The notes: generated by a model not told the origin, from the sequence alone. Counted from the first letter of the stretch, positions 1 through 11,386 are shown. The stretch: DNA of 64,000 nt from Rebecca billardiae RCC1528 (GCA_965240325.2 OZ251227.1:806001-870000), one strand, 5' to 3'. Numbers and translations: made by a program.

Positions 1-1041
1 TAGTCTCCGACGACTCTGACTCCGCCGAGTAATTCTAACAACAATGTAGTTATGGCGGCTGTCCGAGTCCCCGGCCGCGTCGACGTAGTGACGAACTCCG
101 ACGCTGCATGATTGATCTACTATGCTGATGCCAATCGTCGTGAGTGAGCCTGGTGTGAGTCGTGGTGAGCGCCGCCAGCAGGCGTCGACTGACGAGCCGC
201 CAGCAGGCGTTGACTGACGAGCTGCGTACTACAGTATGACGAGACGACAGTAATCGTCAGTATAGCTGCTGACACTAGACACTGTGATGTGATTATGATC
301 ACGTCGCCGCCGCCGCGCCGCTCGCCGGGAAGCAAGCACGTGCTCGATCACTCGATCAGCGTGGCGGAGAACCGCCTTACACTGCAGCAGAGTCACCGTA
401 TTTAGTCTGCTGCTGTCTGAATCTGATGCCATGCGAGGCACGCCGTGACGCCGCGGGCCGCCGCCGGTCGGCACGCGCGCCGGGTGAGGCACGCCGTGAC
501 GCCGCGGGCCGCCGCCGGTCACGGCACACGCGCCGAGTCACTCCGCGCCGGGTGCCCTGCCCCAGTACTACGTACGATATTATTCACTTTTAAACCGTAG
601 GGCCGCAGGCGCTGATGAGCCTGTCAGGAATATACACGACTATACGACTACGGCATGCATGGTGATTGAAACGGAAGATCGAAGTGACTCCGATGAGACG
701 TATGAGTGAGGATCGAATCGGATGAGCCCGCTATTCTGGGTGCCTCAGGCTGGCAGCCGTGGCCGTCGCGCGGAGCCCGACGCCAGCGCACTACGTCGTG
801 GGCGCACGGATCTAAAAACCACTAGCTCGACGCTGCACGGGAAAAGTGGCGGTGCCCGGCGGCGCACAGACGCAGACTGCTATCATGATTATCAGAGCAC
901 GTTCTCACCGCCGGGCAGCACTGCACGAGAATAGTGCCGCGGCGGGGGTGCCTGTCGGCGCGGCGCACAGACACTATGATCATCGGATGATCATCGGAGC
1001 ACGTTCTCACCGGGCAGCACCGTGGGATGGCCGTTATCGCC
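1..1041. other. No gene seen; short tandem duplications
   Basis: No credible coding region. There are three short imperfect tandem duplications: about 170-222 (a ~26-bp unit with a shared GCCGCCAGCAGGCGT core), 433-536 (a ~50-bp unit with a shared GGCACGCCGTGACGCCGC core), and 850-1022 (a ~100-bp unit ending in GAGCACGTTCTCACCG). The same sequence recurs at 21414-22454 and 44458-45498. Confidence 0.7.
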
Positions 1042-1569
1042 CTAGTCTTGGGCACCCCGGACCTGTACAGCAGCAGCCACCGCAGCTTCTTCCGCGCCTC
1101 GCCTCGTCGTCGGTGTTGAATGTGACTCGCGGCCGGCGCGCTTGGCAATGATGGCGTCACCAGCCGCCTCCGCGCAGAAGTGGCTTCGGTCAAAGTACAC
1201 CAGCCTTGGCAAGGCAATGGGCTCTGACGGTGCTCCCGACCTGACTGCACCACCCATGCTGTCGAGCAGTGACTGCGGCTGCAGGGAGCACTGCAAGAAG
1301 AGGTAGGACTCGATGCCCGCCATGCCCGACCCATCCATTTCCCGCTCGCGCGGGTTCTCGAGCGACGAGATGATCAGGGGCAGGGCGTGGCGGTGTTGAT
1401 GGCCGCGCGAGAACTGGTTGATCACGAACCTGCATGAGCTGACCACCGCATCTGTGGCTGCGGACACTCTGTTCGCTTCACGTGCTCCGCGCTGCGGAGC
1501 GCGGACTCCAACTGACCGGCCCGCCGCGCACGAGCAATTTACCGCGCAGCACCCGCTGGTCTTGGGCAA
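1042..1569 (-). CDS. Unassigned ORF, possible exon or gene remnant
   Basis: A 175-codon open frame on the minus strand whose middle (about residues 35-135) has a balanced composition with hydrophobic patterning, including HALPLIISSLENP and MAGIESYLFLQC. That is unlike the Arg/Ala/Pro-rich shadow frames around it. I do not recognise a family. The ends look like read-through GC-rich sequence, so it may be one exon of a gene or a decayed remnant. It is preserved in all three copies, but their recency makes that no evidence of selection. Confidence 0.3.
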   Translation of the reverse strand: MPKTSGCCAVNCSCAAGRSVGVRAPQRGAREANRVSAATDAVVSSCRFVINQFSRGHQHRHALPLIISSLENPREREMDGSGMAGIESYLFLQCSLQPQSLLDSMGGAVRSGAPSEPIALPRLVYFDRSHFCAEAAGDAIIAKRAGRESHSTPTTRRGAEEAAVAAAVQVRGAQD

Positions 1570-3660
1570 CGGTCAACGCCCAGCCGCGTCCATCACCTTA
1601 CTGCTTGGCGCCATTCTGCCACGCCGTGTTCGGACCGCAGCCCGAGCTGTAGTAGCGAGCAGGTGTTCGACCGGGAAAGGCCAGGGCGCCAGCTTCACCT
1701 CCCCTCGGTGGCTCGGTCGGAACTGGCGGAGCTGGAGCTGGTCCTCGAAGCGCGACGATGGGAAGATTGAAGAGTCCCTGCGGACCTCCCTATTACGGGA
1801 ATCTTGCGCTCTCGAGCGCTATTGAAGGGTGTTAAAGCCTCAGCCAATCAGGGGCGGCCATGTTTTTTCCTCGACGTCTGCCAAACACTCGTTTCGGCCC
1901 ACCTCAGATTAACGCAATGGGAACCACGGCCTCAGTACTAGTCAGTGGCACTGGCAGAATTTAAATCAATTATAATGACCGCGTTCCGCAGTCCTCTTCC
2001 GTCAGAACCAACGTAGTTGGGGGCCCGCGGCGCAGCTGTGCTGTCACCCACGTTGAGCACACAATATACGCGCAGTATCCCAAGGCTCGCAGTCGTCGGG
2101 TGAGGACTGAGGTCGGGCCGCGCGGCGCGCGCGGCCGGCTGGCCGCGTGGTGGGTGGTGCGAGCATTCAGGTGGGGGCAGCAGAGCTTCGCAGGATGCTG
2201 ATTCGCAGCTGCCAGAGCGTGCGCACGGCGTCTACCCGGCAACTTGGCGGCCGCTCGCGTCTGAGCGCACAGCGCGCTCCAGCCGCAGGCGCAGAGCACC
2301 GTGACTGCCATCGGGTGCCACGGTTGAACGCGTGGTCGGGCCACAGGCTACTGGTGGGCGCGCAAGCGGTGCCTAGCTGGCCCGCGGCCTCGGTGGCGTC
2401 GCGCACCACGCCTCCCGGCCCGCACCATCCTTCGGTGCTCGCACCAGACTGGCTCGACAGGGGCACCCGGGTGCGCACATGGGCCCCGGCGAGCCCGCGG
2501 CGAGGATCCGCGTTCGCGGGCGCTTGCGAGGGAATTTCGGGGGTCGGAACCGCTCGGGCGGGACAGTGCCACCTGCCCCGCGAGGCGCGCACCCGCAAAT
2601 CGCGACACGACACCCCGACTGGCCGCCGCGTGGCGGCGGCGGGCTAGGCCGTACGGTTTTGCCTCCGCGCCAAAGCAGGCAGGCGGATGCCCGAGCGGCG
2701 AGCAGGGCGGTCGGCCGCAGGAGCCGGGCCGCCTGCGAGCTGAAGGACGAGTTGGCTCCACCTCGGCTTCACGCCGGTGGCCAGCTCGCGCTCGTGCGCC
2801 CAGCAGCCCGCCCCCGGGCGTCGGGGGTCGGCTCGGCGAGGGGCGCGAGGGGGTCGCCTTCGCGACGCCTCGTCTCCCGGATGTACTGTCGTACAAAACG
2901 CGGGGATGACACGCGCCGCGCGCGCCCCCTCCGGCTCCGACTAATACGGATAGCTGCGGCGGGTATTTTTCAATGTCTCGCACTATTGGAGTTGGTTGGA
3001 CGATTATGTCAACGGTCGTTCTTGGCATCTTGCGGCGGCGAGGCCATATTATTTTACTATGGTCACACTACATTAACGAGAGTCTACCCACAATTACCCA
3101 GCCTGGCACACTTGGGCGTGGGTTTCGTTGATGATTCCTCTGTTCACTATTCAAGACGGCGGACGCGACCTTTTTCGACGCTAATCCATGTGTAAGGAGG
3201 TCTCAAAAAATCGAAACTCGGTCTCCTCCACTGTGGAAAACACCGCCCAGTCCCTTTTTTCTTTGATCAAAGATCTTTTTGAAACGTGGTTAGGGCCCAC
3301 GGAGCGGGCTCCACGCTGCGCGTTCCGCCCTGCACCGCGGGCCATAATAAGTACTACAGTCTTAAATAGTCATCAGTCTACTTATAAGGAGTCTGTCGAC
3401 TCAGACTGCGCGGGGCATTAGCAGCCTAATGATTAGCGGCCGCCCGCCGCGATTCGGATCAACGACTATCAAGTTGGCGCGCGGCTGCTAAGTCAGTGAG
3501 TCAGTGTCAGTGACAGTGTGACGACCGCCGCTGCCAGCCGATCGAGTTCGACTCCGAGTCAAGTCACTCAGTCAGTAGTCACTCAGTGGGCGACCGACGG
3601 AACTGTCATCAATGATGATGAGTGATTATTCGAGGCTGACTCGCGACTCTGACGATCAGC
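1570..3660. other. No gene seen; promoter-like module and AGTCAGTG-rich spacer
   Basis: Several open frames here are Arg/Ala/Pro-rich in every frame and look like composition artefacts. A promoter-like module lies at about 1845-1919. Bases 3480-3600 are a low-complexity spacer built from AGTCAGTG/TCAGTGAC-like words. The equivalents are 22983-25073 and 46027-48117. Confidence 0.5.
1845..1919 (+). promoter_or_regulatory. Promoter-like module (CCAAT plus conserved 36-bp block)
   Basis: A CCAAT box (1848-1852) is followed 32 bases later by a 36-bp block (1884-1919) starting AACACTCGTTTCG and ending ATTAACGCAATG. The reverse complement of nearly the same block, with about five mismatches, lies at 19848-19883, again with CCAAT on its upstream side (ATTGG at 19928-19932). 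Reuse of the arrangement suggests a promoter, but no gene downstream is identified. Repeated at 23258-23332 and 46302-46376. Confidence 0.4.
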
Positions 3661-6290
3661 CATTGATTGTCATTGACAATCTCACAGTGCAGGATTGGAA
3701 TTTTCCGTGACGCTTCGGACGGTCCGCAGCTCGAGTCAGCGAATCCGGTCTCGGCCGGACAGTGGAACTCGGGTGGAAGCCGCGACTTCGCGGCGGACGG
3801 AGCCTCAAACGAGCGGTGCCTCGGCTCGCGGCGCGATCTACTCGGCGAAGACCGACGAGGCTGCTCGCGGGCCCGACTATGCGTCGACGCGGGCTGGGGT
3901 CGTCTTCCGCGTGGCGCTGGGCAAGTTCCTCGCCGCCCTGACGGGTGCTCTCCTTTCGCCCTCACGGCGCGCGCGGTGCGTTTCGCGAGCTTCTTGCATG
4001 CACCGCCCGCGGTTGCGCCCGAGCCTGATGCTTCAGTCGACACGGCAGGTGGCTCGCGCAGGGTGGGATTGTGTGCGGGTGCCGCTGGCGGTGCGTCTCA
4101 CCCTCCTGAAATTGTGTGGGAGGCTGTGACATTGCACGCGTACACCCCGCCACGCCCGCGGCCCGCCCGCGCAAACGCCGCGCCGCGCAGTTGTCTTTGA
4201 CCTCGAGCGAGCCTGAGGCGTGGAGGCGACCGACGGCGGGGTGCGACTTGCCCACCGACCCGAGCCGCATCACCCAGCGCAGCCTCGCCCGCGACGACGC
4301 TTCGCCTGGCTGCCACTGCTCAGCCGCGTGCAAGGCGGGCTGGGCGACGTCTTTGCCGAGCGCGGCTGCAGCGCAGCACGCGAGAGGCTGGAGCGCCATG
4401 ACGCGGATGGCGGAGCGGGCTTTGGGCTGGCTGGCATGAGCCGCCAGGCTGTACCGTCCGCGCAGATCGCGCTCGGCCCGGCCGCAGCCCTCCTGAGCGC
4501 GCGCCTCAGAGCTGAGACTGATCACGTGCACGCGCACAAGCCACACTGCCGTGGCTGTGTCGAGCAGCTGCGTGTGCTCGAGGCGCGGCGCTCGCACGGG
4601 CCACGCGGGCGCAGCGGGTGCGCGTAGCTGGCGCACGCAGTGCCACGTCCTGCCGCGCCAGTTTGGCGGCCGTCCGCCCCCCCGAGCTCGAGTTCTGCGC
4701 GCTTTGCGACGGCGCGGCCGGCCGCGCCCATCTTCATGCTTGGGCACGCCAGCATGGCCGCCGCCGGGCCTGCTGCGCGCGCCGAAGCTGGAGGGCGGAG
4801 GAGGGCGCTGGGCTGCTCCTACGGCGTGCTGCAGCCCGGGCAGGCTTTTCCGCGGCGCGGCGAGGCCGTCGCGCCTGCTCGCCGCCGTCGAGTCGCCCGT
4901 GCTGAGTGACCGTCGGCCGCATGTGCTCGGCGGCACCGCAGGCAGGCGTCCCATACCAGTGTGCTCGAGCCGCTGCGCGCACCCAAGGCGAGCTGCTCGA
5001 GCGGGCTAGGTGGGCCCACGGAGTGCGCGCAGCTGGCGCACGCAGCCCCGCGTCATGGGGTGTCGGTTTGACGGTCGCCAGCCCCCGTGGGCTCGAGCTC
5101 TGTGCGCTTCACCACAGAGGTGCCGACGGCGCCCCGCGGCGCGCAACGGCGTGGCAGCATGGCCGCCGCCGGCGCCGCCGCACATGCCGCCGCTTACGGG
5201 CAGTCGAGAGCTTGGGGCAGCACCTACGGCATGCTGCAGCTTGGGCGGGCTCTGCCAGCCTGCTGTGGCGTGATCGCGCATTTTCCAGACCGTCGACTCG
5301 CCCGCGCTGCATATTTGTTTGCTGCGCGTGCTCGACGGCGCCGCTGCTGCCGCTACGGCCGCGCGTTGCTGCGTCGCGAGCGAGCCCGATGCGAGCTGAA
5401 CGGCGGCGTGCTCATCGCTGCTGGCGCAGATGGGCGCGTCATGGTGGCCACGCACGATGCTGAGTGCTCGCGCGTGCCAGACGAGGCGCGTGCTCGCGCT
5501 GTGGCTCAATGTCCGGCAGTGCGCGTGGCAGGCCGCAGCTGCTCGACAACAGAACCAGCGGGCAGTGATCGGGCTGCGCGCGCGCAGCTGATGGCGGCGA
5601 ACGAGCGAGCCCGCACCGCCGCGCAAGGGCTGGGCGACTGGCGCCGAGGTGGCGCGCACGTCGTCCGCTGCCGTTGGCATCGCGGCGGACGCTTCAAGCT
5701 CGTTCGGCCGGCGTGTTTTCTCCGACGCCCACCTGCGAGCGCTGCCGGCACCGTGCTCGGGCGTCAGTATCGGTGGGCTCGAGCACGCGTGGTGAGGCGC
5801 TCGGAGCGGTCGACGGCCATGATCGGGCAGCGCACGGTGGGCGCAGGCCACGCGCACGCCAGCGCCCCGCGTGGCGTGGCTTCACGGGGCGCAGCCACCA
5901 GGAGACTGTGCTGCGACGAGCTCGGGCGCGCTCGGGCGCCGCTGCTCTGCATTTTCCCGAAAAATCGGTTTTCGTGCCCTCGACCGGCGGTATGCCGCCG
6001 GGGTGGCCGCAGCTGCGCTCGGAGCAGCGCGCACGGGCACCGCCGTGTGCGCCCGCCCGCTTTCGCCGCCGCCGAGCTCGAGCACAGCGCTGCGCGGGGC
6101 TGCGTAATGCCAACGGCGCATGATTTTTTGCCCGCGCCGAGCGCGCGTCGGCGCGCGCAGCGCGCTCAGGTGTGGCCTGCTACCAAGGTCTGTGCCACGA
6201 TTCGACGCGCCTATGGTGCGCCGAATTTAGGCGCACCGCTTCAGAATTGTCCGATGATTCGACTAGTGGTGCGGACAACTTAAAACGTCA
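3661..6290. other. GC-rich block with overlapping open frames, no recognised gene
   Basis: Every frame is open for long stretches, as expected from very high GC; the longest is 398 codons at 5087-6283 on the plus strand. Translations are Arg/Ala/Gly/Pro-rich without motifs. Underlying the block is an old tandem duplication with a period near 405 bp: about 4626-5030 resembles 5032-5440, each beginning AGCTGGCGCACGCAG and sharing a later CAGCATGGCCGCCGCCGG. Equivalent regions are 25074-27703 and, truncated, 48118-49194. I would not call a gene here. Confidence 0.45.
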
Positions 6291-6656
6291 CCCTGAGCAG
6301 TTTTCCGGCACTGTGCTGCGACTCTGTCTCTGAAATCGTGCGACGGCGCAGGACACGGGTTAAGGTACTGGCTCATAGCTACTCACGCTGAGTCACGTAC
6401 GATCTAACTAGACGCTCCGTTCACGAAGTCTGACTGAGTAGTGGCACCGTCGGCACTGAATGCTGAACTGGCTGAGTGTCCGCGACCGAGTCCGGGCATG
6501 AACCGCTCCCCCGCTCCGGCGGGGGAGTTCACACTTCATATATATATATGCCAATCAATAGTCATGCAGCGGGCCGCCGTGCCAGTCAGTGACTCAGTCA
6601 CAGTGCTGTCATGCCGCGCAATTTATAATTATTAATAATTATACAGCATATATATA
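6291..6656. other. Intergenic; AT-richer, no gene
   Basis: A drop in GC marks this stretch, with ATATAT runs at 6538-6548 and 6647-6657 around a strong hairpin at 6506-6527. I see no coding sequence. Copy B equivalent: 27704-28069. Confidence 0.5.
6506..6527. other. Stable hairpin with UNCG-type tetraloop
   Basis: A perfect 9-bp stem (CTCCCCCGC pairing with GCGGGGGAG) closes a TCCG loop with a C-G closing pair, which as RNA is a UNCG-class tetraloop, known to be unusually stable. It sits just before an AT repeat. It could be part of an untranslated region or a structured RNA; the sequence does not say which. Copy B: 27919-27940. Confidence 0.5.
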
Positions 6657-7716
6657 TAATAAACTGTGCCCTGGCGGGCGGGGGGCCCGGCGGGCGGGGG
6701 TCGGCGGGCCGTGCCAGTGCTGTCGCAATGTTTCCTCTGCGGGTTCGCGTCTGCTTTCCACATTCGCGCGTGGCCGTGGGTGACGGACAGTCCGACGAGG
6801 GCGAGGACCAGTGACACCTGAAGTTCTCCCACGTGTACACGTCTGTACTATGTGCGCATCAGCGAGGCCCACACCCACGAGGGAATGTGCAGCACGCGGG
6901 GCGGGGCGGGTAGGCCGTTGCTCCGCGCGAGCGCGGGTACGCGCTGTGTGTGCCGCATCTCGACCGCGATGGCGTAATCGAGCGCCTCGCCGCCGACGAA
7001 GCCGCCAGAGTAGATCATGTGCATGTCCTCCTGCCGCCAGCCGAGAGCGGTCGTCGCGAGGATGCTTGCCGATGTCCGCTCCGGGCATGATGGGCTCGGC
7101 GCGGGTCGCGTTGACATCGTACACGGCCGCCACGCTGAGCACGAGCGCGTTGACGTTCAGGCGGTCGTCGCTCTTCGCCTCTTCGACAGGTCTGGCGCCC
7201 GCGTGTTTGGCGGCACGAGGAGCTGTTGGTTGTGCGCGCGCGCGCGCACAGCGACAGCGTGTGCCACCCGCGATCGAGAGTGGGCACGAGCTGCTCACGC
7301 GGGCACACGAATCGCAGCGCATCCTTCACAGGCGTGACGACGTCCGCCTCGTCCCGCAGCGCCTGCGCCATGGACGAGGATGGCGCGGCGATGTTGCATG
7401 CTCGACGTTTCATCTCTCCGCGGATGGCATCACGGGCTTGTCTGTGTCGCGCTGCGGCGAGGGTCGCCAACTCGCGAAGACGCGGTTGCTGCCACGGTGA
7501 CAGACCCGGGAGGTGCGTCCGCTGCGCGTCGTACGCCGTTGGCGCTGCGCTTCCGTCGCATTGGTCACCGTCGACGCCATGCACGCCGGACGTGGGCTTT
7601 CGGCTGAGGGACCGCCACTTCGCGAGCGACAGTCCGGTACGAGTCTCGGACCAGATTGGCAGTAGACAAGCTCGAGTTGAGAGTACGGCGTCGTCAATCT
7701 CGCCTGCCTGAGCTGT
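6657..7716. repeat. Older interspersed repeat with decayed minus-strand coding
   Basis: A diverged relative lies at 62906-63779, sharing recognisable blocks such as GTGCCCTGGCGGGCGGGG and, on the minus strand, deduced segments such as NVNALVLSVAAVYDVN and EALDYAIAVEMRH. These segments fall in different minus-strand frames, so any former gene is broken. I do not recognise the protein. At 7716 the repeat is interrupted by a 1.47-kb insertion and resumes at about 9190. Copy B: 28070-29129. Confidence 0.65.
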
Positions 7717-9189
7717 TAAATTCCCCTTTATAACGGGCTCCGGGTGATCAGACTGGCGGCCGAAGCCTCCAGCCCTACCCTGGCCAGCCCCCAACCAACC
7801 ACCACCCTCACCCAACCTCAAACCACTGACCGATACACCAAGTGCCTTGACACCACTCCGCTGTGGACAGCCCGCCTCCAGAGGGGGCGGGGGTATGCCA
7901 TTGCCGACAGCATACAAGCCCAACACTGTGGGGTGGTCCCAGGTACCAGCAGTGCACTGCCTTGCAATTCGAGATCATCGAGTTTGAGCCGAGTCGGCAG
8001 ACTGGGCACCCCTTAGGGTGCCCCAGTGTGGGCAGAGGGCCAGCCACTAGCCGATCCCTGCGCGGGGGAGGGGACGGAGGGGGCTGTCAGCGAGCCCAGT
8101 ACGGCTGGGCCGGGGTCTGGGCCACTGGTCCTGGCAGTGAGGCGCCTGTATTTCACTCGTGCTGCTATGGAGGCAGATGGTGTCATGTCAGACATGTGTG
8201 CGATATCGGGCATCAAGTCAGGGCGTGGGCCGCTGTAGGAGGCAAGCAGAGTGGTGGCGATGGCTAATACGCCTGGGGAGGAGTCGTTTGCGCGCCTCTT
8301 TCTGCTGCTCTTTGCAGGGGGTTGCATACTTCGCTGTGCAGGCTGAGCCTGCCTGCCAGTTGGTGTTAGGATAGGCACATTTGCCTGGCGGGGTGGGCAG
8401 TGTCGTTTGGGCGGGGGGCTGTCTTGCTGAGCTTGACTAGGAGGAGGCAGCCTGCGCCTGGGGGCTGCCAGTGTCTTGGCAGAGCCAGCAGGTGGCTGTG
8501 TGGCCTGCTGTCCAGTGTCTGATTGTGTAATGCCGTTGTGAGCTCCGTGACCAGTGTGACTGCCCGCAGCAGGATCTGCCTCAATCTCAGGGCCCCCATG
8601 TGTCAACACATTGTCCGACGGACGCACATCGCGGCGAGCCAGTGGGGTAACATATTGGAGCGGCCATGCCACAAGAGGTGTCAGGTGTGGCAGGCTGCAG
8701 AGGCCACGCAATCACCATAGGGAGGGGGCGAGCACGCTGTAGGGGCCATGCCCGCAAGAGTAGCTGAGGGCGCACGTGGTGACCGCGCGCTATTGGCTGG
8801 TGCAGGTTGGCCTGCCCCGCGCCTGCCTGCCAGCCCTGGCCAGCCTGGGCAGGGGGTTGCTGCTGGATGACAGGTGGCCCCTGTAACTGATTATTCATGG
8901 CAATCGCCCCTCCTGGGCCTGCCTGTGCCTGTGGGGGAGGGGGCTGCCCCCCCTGGTCGTGCCCAGGCGGCGGCCGAAGCTCCCTGGCATGTCGAAGGAG
9001 ACGCCCTGCCTTTGACAGCTGGGAGTCCACGTCCTTGCGGGCCTGCATGATGCCTAGCCCTGCCTTCAGTAAGGCCACGTGCATGCTCCTGCCGAGATGC
9101 ACGTTGCCCCCCACAGTGGTCTTCAGTGTGCTGGGCACCCTGCCCAAGAGGGCAGCCCCAGAGCACACATGTCGCGCCAAGTTCCATTC
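7717..9189 (-). mobile_element. Putative non-autonomous retroelement inserted in an older repeat
   Basis: Boundaries come from an uninterrupted paralogue at 60656-60709, whose reverse complement joins 7692-7716 directly to 9190-9219. On the minus strand the element ends GGGGAATTTAA. A second copy of that end at 51706-51823 is followed by AAAAAA, suggesting a poly-A-terminated retroelement. Two minus-strand open frames (about 8587-9187 and 8013-8711, different frames) encode Gln/Pro/Ser-rich sequence with a basic patch (SSRKRRAND), compatible with a decayed gag-like protein. No reverse transcriptase is present. No target duplication longer than about 1 bp is visible, which weakens the retroelement reading. 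Confidence 0.45.
7999..8026. other. Hairpin in the retroelement-like insertion
   Basis: An inverted repeat of GGGCACCC and GGGTGCCC around a CTTA-containing loop, extended by CTG/CAG with a small bulge. It may be an RNA structure of the element. Copy B: 29412-29439. Confidence 0.4.
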
Positions 9190-9287
9190 TGTGCGTCTCT
9201 TATTCTTAGTAAACTGTAAGGAAGGGTTGGCCGGTTGGGGGCAATTTTCACCAGGATCGGGGATCCCGCCCGAGTTCCACGCCGCCC

Positions 9288-10169
9288 ATGAGCACCGAGC
9301 ACGGATCGCGCGCAGCATGCGCACTGATCGTGGCGCTGGCGAAGACGGTGAGCGTGCGGAATCTCTCGCTCGTGGAGCCGACACAGCCGCTGCCCTCGCC
9401 CACGCCTGGCTTTGCTGCATACGCCGCTACCCATGTCGCATCGCTCATCATTCCGTTCATTCTGCTGTTTCGCGTGAGTGCAGCCACGCTGTGGACGGTG
9501 GCACTCATCTGCGCGTACCGCGATCCAAGTAAGGCGACGATCACGCACCGTGAGCGCAAGGTGGACGTGCGGCATCTCGGCCGCTTCGTCACGTTCACGC
9601 TGTGGTGCAACTGCCTGCTCTGTGCGTACTGGTGGTCGAGCTCCGCTGCCGTGGCGTTGGAGTGGCTCGGGATGGGCGTCCCCACGCGCCTTCATGCGTG
9701 CACCCAGGCGCTGTGGGCCGTATGCTTCCCGCTCTCGTGGCTGGTGGCGATCGTCGTCTCGTACGTGCTCATCCCTGCCGGCCGCACCACGCAGCCCGAG
9801 TGGGTCCGCGTCTGCCTCCAGTGGCGCGCGCTGGTGTTCCACAACGGTGCCGTACTCGCGTGCACCATCGACTGTGCGCTCGCCCGTCCGCCGATGGCGT
9901 GGACGAGCTGGCCACTCGTGCTTCTTTTCGGCACGACGTACATCGTCTTCTCGTGGCTGCTCTATCAGCGGCTTGGCGTGTACTGTTACTTCTTTCTCGA
10001 TCCGTACTACCGTTGGGCGCCCCTCGCCTACCTCGGCCTGCTCGGGCTGACGTGCGGCTGCTCGATGGCGTGCGTCGCCCTCACGGCCTGGCTCGAGCGC
10101 GCGAGCTGGCCACTCGCGTGCAACGCAGCCGTCCTTGCAGCAGCACTTGCCACATGCACATGGCGCTGA
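9288..10169 (+). CDS. Multi-pass membrane protein, FAR-17a/AIG1 or rolling-stone-like
   Basis: A 293-residue protein with about six to seven hydrophobic segments (roughly residues 45-65, 100-125, 138-163, 175-198, 205-228, 240-266 and 270-290), so it is an integral membrane protein. The arrangement LVFHN...D followed by a TTYIVFSWLLY segment and YCYFFLDP before the next helix resembles FAR-17a/AIG1 and rolling-stone-type proteins, which are six-helix proteins; AIG1 members are threonine hydrolases of lipid esters. This assignment is by pattern only, and I cannot confirm the catalytic Thr/His pair. The first ATG of the frame is used; no intron is needed. Basic residues between the second and third hydrophobic segments (THRERKVDVRH) suggest a cytosolic loop. 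Confidence 0.7.
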   Translation: MSTEHGSRAACALIVALAKTVSVRNLSLVEPTQPLPSPTPGFAAYAATHVASLIIPFILLFRVSAATLWTVALICAYRDPSKATITHRERKVDVRHLGRFVTFTLWCNCLLCAYWWSSSAAVALEWLGMGVPTRLHACTQALWAVCFPLSWLVAIVVSYVLIPAGRTTQPEWVRVCLQWRALVFHNGAVLACTIDCALARPPMAWTSWPLVLLFGTTYIVFSWLLYQRLGVYCYFFLDPYYRWAPLAYLGLLGLTCGCSMACVALTAWLERASWPLACNAAVLAAALATCTWR

Positions 10170-11320
10170 GCCGCCAACCGGGTCCGGTGCCAGCCCCCTG
10201 ACTGTGGTGACGAGCCCAGGCTAGAGTAGCTAGCATAATAGTGCCCAAACGGCCCAAGTCCTAGCCCTAGCTAGGTCATGCATCGATCATACACCATACT
10301 GTCCATACTTCGACCGCTGCACCTGCGCCATCAGCCCTGCTCACCCTGCTGGCCTGCCGAGATTGAGACGGCGCGTCTGCTTATTGAGCGGCGCGACTCC
10401 GAAGACAATCTGAATAAGCTAAAGAGTCGTGATGCGCGTCACCGTTCCGTGGCGTCGTTCACAGCACGACATTGTCACGACAACGCGGCAGCCATGAGCG
10501 CGCGGAGCCGCGCTACGGCGCGGGCCCGCGAAGCGCTCGCTGCTCGGTCAGGGATCAGTCGGTGCCTGCCGCAGCCGACAGCCGTGAGCCGCGTGCATGC
10601 CGCCTCCAGCCATCCAACTGTGCAGAGTTCGAGCAGAGCGGCAAGTGCGCACGCAGGCGTGCCCGTGAGACGAGCACTGCGGCCGGCACGCCGCACGGGG
10701 GAGTCGGGGACGGCAGGTCAGTCAAAGTGAGGTCAGACCGTCTGTCTGTCGAGTGTCGGCAGGAGGACCAGCCGCTAGCTACCATCACGAACTAGGCTAC
10801 CAATAGCGGCTGAGACTGCCATCTGACATCCTGCCCTGCCCCCTCGCCCTCCCAGGCTGGGGCTGGGGCTGGGGGCTGGGGCGTCACAGCAGGTCCAGGT
10901 GCGAGGGCCGAGGCGTGCAGCGCCGCAGGTTTATTTAGATCGCGCTACTGTACAGCAGCTCAAGCTGGGCTCATGCAGATTGTCATGCTTGTCATTGCTC
11001 ATCGATATATCGCGGAGCGGGCACGGTCGCGGGTCGTCGGCGGTGCTTCACTGCTCTGCCATCACACTGCGACAAATAACACCAATGCGTAATGCCGACC
11101 GCCGATACACCGTTCGGATCCTGAACGAAATGTTTAGCACTATAAGTAAGCGGAAAGGGCAATGTGATCAAGGCTCTGGCGTTGAAAGCGCGAGAGTCCG
11201 GAGGCGCACCGCACCGTGTAGTTTGGTAACTCTTTGGACGCTGCTGAGTGCTGAAAGTTTTCCTCGCAGTTTTCCTTGCACCCGCGTTCTGACTCCCGCA
11301 ATGTAAATCGCACTAGAAAC

Positions 11321-11323
<3 letters not shown>
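10170..11323. other. No gene recognised between membrane protein gene and CA tract
   Basis: Open frames at 10278-10730 and 10472-10795 (plus) are Ala/Arg/Ser-rich and unconvincing. The only notable sequence is a short GGGGCT-rich run at 10857-10882. Copy B: 36478-37631. Confidence 0.45.

Positions 11324-11383
<60 letters not shown>
11324..11383. repeat. (CA)n microsatellite, left part in copy A
   Basis: About 30 CA units ending at the left terminus of a 960-bp terminal-inverted-repeat element. Open frames across it encode only Cys-Val or Thr-His repeats and are not genes. Confidence 0.98.

Positions 11384-11386
<3 letters not shown>

Noticed and set aside
5087-6283. 398-codon plus-strand frame as a gene
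   Set aside because: All six frames are open here, the composition is Arg/Ala/Cys-rich without motifs, and it lies in an old tandem duplication of GC-rich DNA.
8587-9420. 277-codon minus-strand frame as a complete protein
   Set aside because: It crosses the insertion boundary at 9190 and its first ~45 codons are antisense to the membrane protein gene; only the part inside the insertion could be genuine.
11140-11383. Cys-Val and Thr-His repeat proteins over CA tracts, and Ser-Leu or Arg-Glu repeats over GA tracts
   Set aside because: Pure microsatellite translations.
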